A stretch of DNA of 64,000 nt from Lamellibrachia satsuma (taxonomy: Eukaryota > Annelida > Polychaeta > Sabellida > Siboglinidae): assembly GCA_033239005.1 (NCBI GenBank), contig BSQZ01000001.1, positions 18,773,000-18,836,999 of the forward strand, written 5' to 3'. Position 1 is the stretch's first letter; each line of letters starts with the position of its first letter. Made by a program: the position numbers and the translations under genes. Of this stretch, positions 12,172 through 22,400 are shown piece by piece. The notes beneath the pieces are model-generated. The model saw only the letters and a program-made list of their open reading frames with translations. It searched no databases and was not told where the DNA came from.

Positions 12172-12216
12172 ACCTAGCCCTAGCCTAGGCCTAGGGCTAG
12201 GCCTAGCCTAGGCAGT
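12172..12216. repeat. CCTAGG/CCTAGCC palindromic low-complexity cluster
   Basis: About 40 bases composed of overlapping CCTAGG, CCTAGCC and GGCTAGG words, including the 12-bp palindrome CCTAGGCCTAGG. Confidence 0.8.
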
Positions 12217-12486
12217 ATATTATATGATAACCCGCGCCTATCGTATCGACGGTCATTTCAGCTAGTGCTGTCAGGGTGATCGATACTAGGTCTAGTCGGC
12301 TCTGCCTCTACTGAACTTCCCGAGGCCGAGCCAGGTCATTACATAAAAGTGTAGTTTAGAAGAGAATGAAAGTCGCTGCCAAATAGTCTATTGACTTGTC
12401 ATTATCATTTGACTATGACACTGAGACTTGACAAGTCAATAGTGGGCAAATCAAGACTTAATTCTTATAGAGTTATGCATACTCAA

Positions 12487-13325
12487 TGAAATGGGTGTCA
12501 GATGTTTCGTCCCATAACAGGTTTGGTCCATGGGACGAACCAACTGTTTTCGCAACTAGTGAACCATGAAGTGTTCTCACTCGCATAGGCCAAATCAACT
12601 AGTGTCCGTGCCAGTGGGCTCCGTGGACCAAAATGACTATCGTATTCTAGTTGGGAAATGGGCTCTGTGGACCTTATTTAGTATTACTTTTTTATTTTTG
12701 CTAATTTTACCGACTTGACTATTTGCAACTTGCGTATTGTAACTGGGAAATGTGCTATGCTAAATTATTACCGTTTTCGAACAAATATTCTAATTATTAA
12801 TTCTCGCTAATCTTGAAAAACATACAAATGCGTTAAAAATTGCATTGTTTTTATTAAACATAAAATATATACAAATGATTCACTATGCCAAATATATATA
12901 TATATATATATATCTATATATATATATATATCCATACAGATGCCATGCATTAAGAATTAAATTGTTTTTATTAAACAATATATATATACATACAAACACA
13001 ACAAATGAAATTTTTCTTTCATAGACATTTCCGTTAGACATTAACTACTTCAGTTTGGATCATTATTTGATTATGTCAAGCACTTTCCGTTATTTGGTGG
13101 ATATTGCTCTATAATAATTATATATTATCATGTATCTGTGTGCAATCATAATTTCCTTTTTTATTGAATGAAGCCGTGGGACGAAATTGTTATTCTTAGA
13201 ATTTCACTGCTTAAAATTCAATAGCGACGTGGTTTTCAGTGACGTGGGTTGAACCATCTGTCTGCTTGGGCCAAAACAATTGGGCCGAACCATCTGTTGG
13301 TGTAGGCCGAACCATCCGGGACCCT
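12487..13325. repeat. dispersed repeat family B, copy 1
   Basis: Shares ordered words with 58163-58670: TTTCGTCCCATAAC / TTTCAGCCCATAAC, GTGAACCATGAAGT, CAGTGGGCTCCGTGG / CAGCTGGCTCCATGG, and GGGCC(G/A)AACCATCT near the right end. No coding capacity. Its centre has TA microsatellites at 12893-12931 and 12983-12990. Confidence 0.55.
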
Positions 13326-13414
13326 ACTTAATGCCCCAGTAGGGGGACCACCTTAAAGGGCGTACTATCATACATAGCAGCATAGGCAAGAATTGTTGCA
13401 CCGAGCAGTCATTA

Positions 13415-13772
13415 TACGTAATCAGGATTGTTTGATTTAAATCACTCAAAAAAATTTTTAAATCATTGATTTTTTTTACTTCCGGTTTTTTAATCGCTGA
13501 TTTATATGAATTTAACACAAATAATTGTTTACAAGCATCAAGGTCAACAAAGTTTTGTGTGTTTTTTTAATACAAAAGCACAAAGTGCGCACACTTGTGT
13601 AGTTGTATTGACACCAGATAGCCTGTTAGTAAAATATTTTATGACATTGTGTATACCAGATTTAAAATAAATAAAAAAAAATCAAATAAATAAAAAAAAT
13701 CAGATTAAAATTTTTTTAAATCTGATTTTTTCAATTAAAAAAATCATGATTTTTTTCAACTCTGTACGTAAT
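13415..13772. mobile_element. short hAT-like MITE with 8-bp target duplication
   Basis: The element runs from 13423 (CAGGATTGTTTG) to 13764 (TTTCAACTCTG), 342 bp. It is flanked by the identical octamer TACGTAAT (13415-13422 and 13765-13772). The sequence is an internally deleted version of the 755-bp element at 1412-2166. Confidence 0.85.
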
Positions 13773-13811
13773 ATAATATGCCATTTTCACTCAAATCAGA
13801 AGAAACTTGTA

Positions 13812-14952
13812 TACTGTAAGTTTCCGTGTATAATACTTACTTTTATTTATTTGATTTTTTTTTTAAATCTGGTATACACAATGTCATAAAATATTTTACT
13901 AACAGGCTATTTGGTGTCAATACAGCTACACAAGTGTGCGCATTTTGTGCTTTTGTATTAAAAAACACACAAAACTTTGTTGATCTCGATGCTTGTAAAC
14001 AATTATTTGTGTTAAATTCATATAAATCAGCAATTAAAAAAATGGAAGTCGAAAAAAAAATCATAAATCAATGATTTTTTTTATTTTCTTTGGAGCGATT
14101 TAAATCATGATTTAAATCAATGATTTAAATCAAACAACCCTGCGCCCCCATGTATAATACACACCCTGACTTTTGCTAAATTCTGATAGAATTCCTATAT
14201 TACCATATATAATACGCACCCCAACTTTTGACATTGACCCCTGATTTTCGGGCTTCTGATAGTTTGCTTGAAGCGACAAAGTTCGTTTGTGTGATGATCC
14301 TTGAATCCATCTCAGAATCGTAAACATGTCACGCAAGTTACGGCATTGCTGCCGGCTTGTCGCACTCAATGATATATCGCCTCATCAGTCGTGTAAGCCC
14401 TACGTAACTTGCATTTTAGCTTGACCATTGCGCAACTGATAAAATTTGTGCTTTAAGATTTTAGGCCCAGCGCTAGCGTAGGCTTATTAGAACTTACTTT
14501 GCGTCATTCTTCTCTCAATTTTAAATTAATACCAAGCTGTATTCTGATTGGTTACACGCACACTTTCAACTGCGAAACATACATATGGTACAATCATCTT
14601 TATTTGCATTCACAACTTTAAATATGGAGCCACACTGGCTGACCCGTGGGTGTGGCATTGACTAGTCAGGTCGTTCACGTGATTCAAGATCACCAATCAT
14701 GGTGCTTTGGCGCTCAGGGAGCAACACATAGAGCGTATTAATCCGACACCGTCCACACATTTCTGCTTTATTCCCGGTCGGCGACGCTCCCGTACACGTA
14801 CGCTTCCTGCTCATTGACGTCATAGTACTAGTGTTCCAGTAGCGTTATCCATATCTGGTTGGAGAATTTTTTTTAGCCCTATCACCATGTATAATACGCA
14901 CCCGTAAAAATTGAAGGGAAAAAATGCGTATTATACATGGAAATTTACGGTA
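13812..14952. mobile_element. TA-flanked DNA transposon, interrupted
   Basis: The left end is CTGTAAGTTTCCGTGTATAA at 13814. The right end, read in reverse, is CCGTAAATTTCCATGTATAA from 14950. The 23-base inverted repeats differ at three positions, and TA abuts both ends. TA duplication suggests the Tc1/mariner-pogo group. Subterminal CCATGTATAATACGCACCC-like words recur at 14149, 14202 and 14886. No transposase ORF remains. A truncated hAT copy lies inside near the left end. Confidence 0.65.
13846..14141 (-). mobile_element. truncated hAT-like MITE nested in the TA-flanked transposon
   Basis: Reverse-orientation copy of the element at 1412-2166. The end reads AAATCAAACAACCCTG at 14141. The other terminus (CAGGGTTGAAAA type) is missing, so this copy lost one end or its insertion was rearranged. 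Confidence 0.75.
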
Positions 14953-14956
14953 AGTG

Positions 14957-15240
14957 ATCCATATTCTAAATCTCTAACAGTTATTTCATTGTTGCAGTGC
15001 AGACAAATTGTTAAAAGGTTTTTTTAGTGAAAAACTTACAATTATCGCACAACACAAATTATATTACGTATAGCGACTGGTGCAGCGACCAGTATATATG
15101 TTGGGTGACTGTGTTGCAGTGTAGCTAAAATCATGAAAAATAATATGGAATTAACAAACCAACCCATTTCCATATTGTAAGCGCAATTTGGACTAACAAA
15201 TGATAAGAAATTAGAAAAACAATTTTTAATCATTTCACGA
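14957..15240. repeat. dispersed repeat family C, copy 1
   Basis: ATTCTAAATCTCTAACAGTT then TTTCATTG, TTGCAGTGCAGACAAATTGT and TAGTGAAAAACTTACAATTA. Similar ordered words occur at 58810-59010 and 60870-61000. No coding capacity. Confidence 0.5.
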
Positions 15241-15259
15241 AAAAAATCTTATCTCTTAT

Positions 15260-15370
15260 CCACTACAAGTCATGTCTAGCTCATTTATGCAAATGTGTGT
15301 TATTTAGTTTTGATGAAGTCGTTGGACAAAAGTTAAATTATTTTTGACTGAGTTAAAATTCAGCAAACCT
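15260..15370. repeat. dispersed repeat family A, partial copy
   Basis: TTTAGTTTTGATGAAGTCGT, GGACAAAAGTTAAATTATTT and TTGACTGAGTTAAAATTCAG match the copies at about 4740 and 21110. Confidence 0.5.
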
Positions 15371-15378
15371 GATTTGCG

Positions 15379-15540
15379 GGGGGGGAGAAAATGGGCACCG
15401 TGAGTTACGGACAGTGCGGGGGTAGAGAAAATGGGCGTGCAGTGAGTTACGGACAGTGCGGGGGTGGAGAAAATGGGCGTGCAGTGAGTTACGGACAGTG
15501 CGGGGGTGGAGAAAATGGGCACAGTGAGTTAGGGACAGTA
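15379..15540. repeat. 40-42 bp minisatellite, four copies
   Basis: Unit GAGAAAATGGGC...GTGAGTTACGGACAGTG...CGGGGGT repeated four times with small length changes. It lies just upstream of the first recognised ZNHIT6 exon. Confidence 0.9.
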
Positions 15541-15770
15541 TATATTGTAATTTCTTGGAAATTATTGCCTTTGATAAATTATTAAAATTATGTCTATTTG
15601 GCAGGTGAAAGCATTTAATTATTTATGCCAAATTCTCAAGAAGTTGTCTAGAAATAGGACTCACTGCAGGAGCTTCAACCAGTTAAATATGCACAGCTCT
15701 TATCAAACTCGGACAACAATTTTAATTTCGCATTTTTGTTCTGATTAGGGAATCAACACAGAGTCAGTCA

Positions 15771-15954
15771 ATGTCTCTCATGTGTGACGTCTGCAAGGAA
15801 GTGGCAGTCCGCTACAAATGTCCACGATGTTTGAAGAAGACATGTTGCCTGGCGTGCGTGAAGCAACACAAGACAGCAGACGGATGCAGTGGTGTACGTG
15901 ACAAGACAGCATACGTGGCCATGAAACAGTTCTCTGAGATGCATCTTCTCAATG
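15771..15954 (+). CDS. ZNHIT6: ZNHIT6 exon 1: HIT zinc finger
   Basis: Encodes residues 1-61 and part of 62. CDVC, CPRC, CLAC and KQHK supply the cross-brace zinc ligands, followed by KTAYVAMKQFSEMHLLN. The donor is AATG followed by GTACAT (phase 1). The acceptor-like CTGATTAG at 15740-15749 lies just before, so the exon may begin at 15750. Confidence 0.9.
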
Positions 15955-18900
15955 GTACATTCATAAGAATTTTTTCCTCAGGATTAATCTTTAACCTGAT
16001 AAGCCTTGAATTTCTGGGGGAGTTGATTTTGTTTCAACCCATGGGATTATGAAATGCACTGTAAGACGTAAAGTCTTCATCAAAACCCTTACAATATATA
16101 CATATTCTGAATCACAGAATATTTATCTTACCAATGGTAATAACACTATCAATGTTATGATTAACTGTGGCTAATTAGCATATAATTAGCATATGTAAAC
16201 AATCGCGAAGTGAAAAATTAAATACGAAATCTGGTTTGATTTCGTCACTCATGGACACAATAAAGCACAAAATGAGGCAAGTTTGGTACTGCAAGGTAGG
16301 CCTACATGTCCTCTGAGCAGCAAGAGAAATTATAATAATATCTGCATTTACCTGTGAAATATTACAATTAGCATGCAAGTACTATGATTTTGGTTGATCA
16401 CATATATACATATAAAGCACACAAAACTGTTCACAAAATGCATAATAATGAATGTTTCATAGGTACATGTAATCTATTGACATATATATATCAGAGCACA
16501 CCATGTATTGTAGTATAATAACTGATGGAAAAGAAAAGAAAAATTCAAGGAATATAAATGCAGTAATTCTGCAAATGTGAGTCAAATGTTACGTCAAAAG
16601 ACAATGAATACAGTAAAAACTCATCATTGACACATCGATGTTGTTGTCTTGGCCGCTACTAATGTCATTTACATCCGAATTATCGGGTGTAAAACCCAAC
16701 AGATGCAATGCCCGCTCATAGTCTTCATAACCATGAATCGTAAAACGTTGACGAAATATCGGTAACTTTCAAAAAATTCGCAAAAATACTAATAATCAAC
16801 GGATCGATTCGAGAAACGGCTCAAAACGTCCGCACATGTGTTGTTTCCATCCGGGCACCAACAGCATGACCAAAGCGAACGAGTGTGGCGCCACAGCGAT
16901 CAATATGAACACTACATCCCAACACCGAAATTTCGGTGTTCGGGGTGCATCAGGTTAAAATATTAAGCCCATAAAAAGAATATTTGTCAAAAAATGCCAG
17001 GCACGCCAAACTTTTATGATATGCTTTGCCTCAAAGATGACACTGACTTACTGGCATTCAATTGCTAATGTAATCTTTTTTTAAAGCATGTGACATTCTT
17101 TTCTGATGCTGTTTTGTTGAACAAGGGTCAACATCAGTGTAATGATATTTTTTGTTTTGATGACAGTGTTTGATACACTTGTTTTCATCCTGTTGAAATA
17201 TAATCACAAATAAATGCTATGACTGCCCACATAGCAGTGCTGTAACCTATTGGATTTCATTTGAGGCAACTATTTGTAGATTATTAATTTTGGTTCGTCG
17301 GGGTAAAATTAAAAATGACCTTACTGTTGGAGCATTTTGTGGAGGTCATTGATGAGATTGAGGTTACAGTGCACTAGCAAAACCAGTGTTATTATACAGA
17401 ATATTACGGATGTGAGACATGGAAAGTAAATAAAAGTGACAACTGGAAGCTGGACACCTTTCTATTCAAGTGTTTGTTTAAGGAGAAACAAAAGTTATGG
17501 TTTTGGGCCTATGCACCTATAAGAGTTACTAAAACATAACCATTTGCAATTACAATTAAGAATATAATTCCAGTGGTTTACTAGGAAAACCTTGTTGAAC
17601 ACACATCACCTTAATTTCATGGGCCATGCCATACTGTTAGATAACATTACTTCATGAGTGTCAAAGTCTAGCAAAATTCGCTCGCCAAATGAAAGTATAT
17701 GTGTAATCCTTTATTGTGTATACACCTATTGCTATATTTGCCAATACGATATGGCTATGCTGTTTGCATCCAAACTCAACTTATGTAACATATTTTGGTC
17801 GTTGTTTACCAAAAGTAGTCCTCTTTCTGGTAAAATAACATGTTTGTTTGAAACCCTCATTGGTTCTGTGTATGCTGGCCTCCCTTAATACATCACTTAA
17901 GTCTATGTTACCCTGATTTCTTAGAACTGTGCATGTGCTTATCGGTCGCGCTGGTTAACACGTCAGCCCTCAGTCAACCAGAGAAATGACTGGAATCTCC
18001 CACTTTTAGAACACATTCTGAGTAAATCAGTGGCATGATATTCTTGATTTTAGTTGCATATGATTAGTTTTTATTATTTCTTAGGTGCATCGCCCCAAAA
18101 TTATGACTTTTGCTTCGCTTTAACTAGGATACTAATAGTTTGATGGCCTTGCATATTGTCAAATGGAGATATCCTAATTAAAACAGAAGTGAAGAAGATC
18201 AGCACAGAAGTAAGAACAAGAAAATTGGTTTGGACACTTATTAAGAAAGAAAGAATACAGTCACTCCCGGACGGCTCTAGCACAAACACCTGAATGAAAG
18301 AAGACAGTCACTCCCGGACGGCTCTAACACAAACACCTGAATGAAAGAAGACAGTCACTCCCGGACGGCTCTAACACAAACACCTGAATGAAAGAAGACA
18401 GTCACTCCCGGACGGCTCTAACACAAACACGTGAAGGCAAACGGAAACTAGGTGGGTAAAACAAACTGTAGTAAAACAAGAACTTGGCTGGAAGTTGTGG
18501 AACGAAGCCAAGCACGTGGCCAAAGATACGAGAGAGTGCACTGCAGCGTCATCGGCCAGTCAGCGCAAAGAGGATATGTGAGGCAAGGAAAGGTAGGTTG
18601 TTGAGGGATCAGTTGTGTGGTATTTATGGTTTGTTAGATAATATATTCGTAAACAAAGGAGGGTGGTTGTTGAGGGAGGTCATTACTCAGGGGTTCTACA
18701 GTTCTGGTTTTTTCATTGTGGCTTCCAGATTACAGATTCTTGGAAGATGTCATCAGGAAAGCTGACACTGCTGCCCGCGATATTGCTCCTAGGAAGCGTG
18801 ACCGGTCCAAGTATGTAAGTAACCTATATGGCCTGGTCCTTCGGCAGTGCCAGGTGTATTTAGATTGTGATATTCCTCTTATTTTAGGTGTTCTCAACAC

Positions 18901-19335
18901 ATTTTTTTATTGCGGGCTCTTGTTTAGAATCGTAAGTCAATGTATATTTTTCCCAAGACATTGTTTATTTTCCTATCACAGTACAAGCGGGTGCTGACTA
19001 CGAGTGCATGATCATAGTTCAAGCAGGTGCTGACTACAAGTGCATGATCACAGATAGTTTTGTGTTATGATGGCTGAATATGAACAGTATATAATGGTTA
19101 TAGAATGAAGGACGAGGACATTTTCACGGGTATCTACTATCTAGCCATAGGTCTGTGTAATTTAGAACTTCATGTAGGTGGAGGGGTGTCTTAGTTTAAA
19201 TGACACCTGTTTTGTTTAGTATCAAAATAAAATCGGACATCAATGGCCCCTTTAACATTTCTGCTAATAAAATTATAATAATATTAATAATAAATAATAA
19301 TGAACATTATTTAAACACTGGTTTCCAAAGTACTA

Positions 19336-19410
<75 letters not shown>

Positions 19411-22400
19411 CACACATGAGACTTAGTGAAGTCAACCAAAAGTCAACCTGAGAGAACATTTAGGTATAGCGTCATTTAAAACAATATGGCTATAAGTCTT
19501 GTATAATAAAAAAGAGACTATTTATAATAAAAGTGAGACGATCAGAGAATAAAGTTGTAAACCGTAATAAAACTCGGTTAAAGTAGATTATACAATCTTA
19601 ATGAATACATGAGAAGGATGACCTTAAAACAACATATTAGACATTAAAAGCGAGTTTAAAATAATTAGTTTTGAGGCGTGCCTTGAAAGTGTCCATGGAG
19701 ATCAGTCACAGCTCCTTAGGCAGCGCATTCCACAGAAGTGGTCCTGCATGGGAGAATGATTGCCAGCCATATCGTACATGGTTATATCGCAGCACAGTTA
19801 GAAGGGCGCGGCCTGCTGATCGTAGTGACCAGGACAGTACATAGGGTGTGATCAGTGAAGCAAGGTACGCGGGTGTCTGGTTCTGAAGGTCGCCGAATAC
19901 AAGAATCGCTACTTTGTACTCGATGCACCACTTCACTGGCAGCCAGTATAGAAATTTAAGTCCTGCCACGATACTTTATCCGTAGGACAAGTCTGACCAC
20001 TGAGTGCTGAACCATCTCTAGATGATGCATCAGGCATTCAGTGATGCCATAGAACACCACACTGCCATAATCTAGGCGTGATGTCACAAGCGAGTGCACT
20101 AAGGTCTTACATGCCGAAGTCGTCAGGCTTGCATGTATTTTAGCGAATCGAAACAAATGGAAGTATGCACCACGGCAAGCATTCAACACGCCACTGATGA
20201 CAGACTGACAACACTGATGACAGAGCTGACAGTTGGTGACCATGCACTGGAGGACCAAAATGTTATCGCCTCAGTTTTATTCTTGTCAAGCATAAGTTTG
20301 TTTTTGGTTAACCACTGTCTCTCTTCGTCAATGTGTAGAAGTACATCTCTGTGTTGTGATGGTGGACACTCGGCGTAAAATTGAGTGTCGTCAGTGTACA
20401 TATGGTATTGGAGGTTGTGGCGTTTGAAGGTATCAGCGATTGGTAGACAGTATAGATTAAACAGCATGGGACCTAGAACCAACCCCTGCAGAACACCATG
20501 CTGTGTTGTTCTTCTTCGAGCAGATGTGCTTTGTCTTATCTTTAGGGCGTTCGTTTGACCCCCCCAAGGTATGAAGTAATGATCCTTCTATATGCCACAT
20601 AGAATAAAGAAAATGGACGTCCTTAGCACCTAAACCAGAATTCACTTTTGATTTGGTGACCACTGGCTTTATTATGAGAACACAGTAGAAGAACAAAGCA
20701 TGACCAACATATTTTTGTGGGTAAATAGCATTTGATTTGTTACTGTTAGTTATATTGTTCTTGCAGAAAGGAAGAGTATGTTTGAGTATTTCCTGGCATG
20801 TATAGCCTGTGAAAAATGTTTTCCTTCAAGCAAAATATGATGATTCGGGAGGCGCGGAGAAGGGACGTTAAATTGAGGATCATGCCCCAGACTTTCAGCA
20901 AGAGGAAGCTGAATCGGACGTGGTATCACAGCAGGTGAGGGAACATCATAGCAGGCAGCAGCAAATGTGACCATTTTTATTAAGGCTAACCGTTTGAAAT
21001 GTGACCATCAATAAAAAAATGTTCTTCTTTTGTTTTATACTTATTTCAGAAAAATCAAACCTACCTAGTATTCACTACAACATGCTAGCTTGTTTGTAAA
21101 AAATATGTTTAGTTTTGATGAAATCATTGGACAAACTATTGAATTATTTTTTACTGGATACATTTAAAATTCCAGCAAAGGTGGTCTGGTCTATTCACAT
21201 TCTATATATTTGAACATCATCAAACCGAACTCGTGATGGGTTAAATTAATAATATGGTTAACACAAATTTCTTGTTTCTTTTTTTTGAGTTATGATTCGT
21301 ATCACTAGTCAGTGTAACTGGAGAAATCTGTTGAGATTTTCTGATCCACATCGCTGGGTCAGAGCATGCAGACTGAACAAAACACAACTTTGACTCTAGA
21401 TTCTTCTACTGATCCCTGCTGGCCATTATAGCATGCAATAATCCACAGGTGGCAGTACTGCACCAGTGACATTCAGAGTAGGTGATTAATTGTCACAACA
21501 GTCGCTCCCAACATCAGTCGAATGCACTCTGTCTGTCACATCTTGGTCAGAATTACATAACACTGACCAACCAACATGGCAACCGCCTGTAAGTGATGGC
21601 AGCTCTGGTCGTCATGGTGACAAATGTAGGAAACTAATATTGATAATGACAAAGCCATCTGCCCGTGTTGTAGTCACCTTCTTTTTCTTTTCATGATATG
21701 TAATTATCGTTCTATTTGTCCTTGTAAAGTGATAATAATATAGTTATCATGATTAGTGTTATTGATATTACATTTAGGGATGTGATAAGTGGGACTTGTG
21801 ATTCACAATTCTTCACAATTTGTGAAGAATCAATTCTCTTATATATAATTCACCGTATTGACTTAAGTAACATTCTACAGAAGTATAAATCACTGGGTAA
21901 TAGTGACACTGATGTACACAGATGGGTAATGGCTGCAGATCGCATTACGTGGAAACAAAAGTCACTAGAGTTACTAAAACATAACCATTTGCAACTACAA
22001 TTAAGAATATCATGCCGGTGGTTTACCAGGAAACCTTATTGAACACTGCATCTTAATTTCATGGGCCACACCATTTTATTAGATAACCGTATGTCACAAG
22101 TTTCATTGTCTGGCAATATTCACTCGCCCAATTTAAATATATTTGTATACACATATTCCTGTACTTGCCTATAGAATATGGCCATGCTGTTTGCATCCAA
22201 ACTCAACTTATGTAACATATTTTGGCCTTTGTTTACTAAACGAGTCCTCTTTCTGACAAAATGGAACATTTGTTTGAGACTGCGCTGGTTCTGTGTATGC
22301 TAACCTCACTTAATACGTCATGTAGTCTAGGTTACCCCAATTTCATAGAACTGCACATGCTCTTATCAGTCGTGCTGGTTAACATGTCGGCCCTCCTTAT

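Larger units (their letters stand above)
15955..18728 (+). other. ZNHIT6 intron 1
   Basis: 2.8 kb. Holds a 20-bp palindrome at 16921, a LINE scrap near 17380, a TIR element (17485-18116) and a 47-bp minisatellite (18258-18437). No other gene. Confidence 0.7.

Noticed and set aside
12172..12216. Telomere-like or centromere-like repeat
   Set aside because: The CCTAGG words do not match TTAGGG order and the stretch is only about 40 bases.
21749..22042. 97-codon plus-strand ORF
   Set aside because: It runs across the left boundary of the TIR element copy 2 and resembles nothing known.
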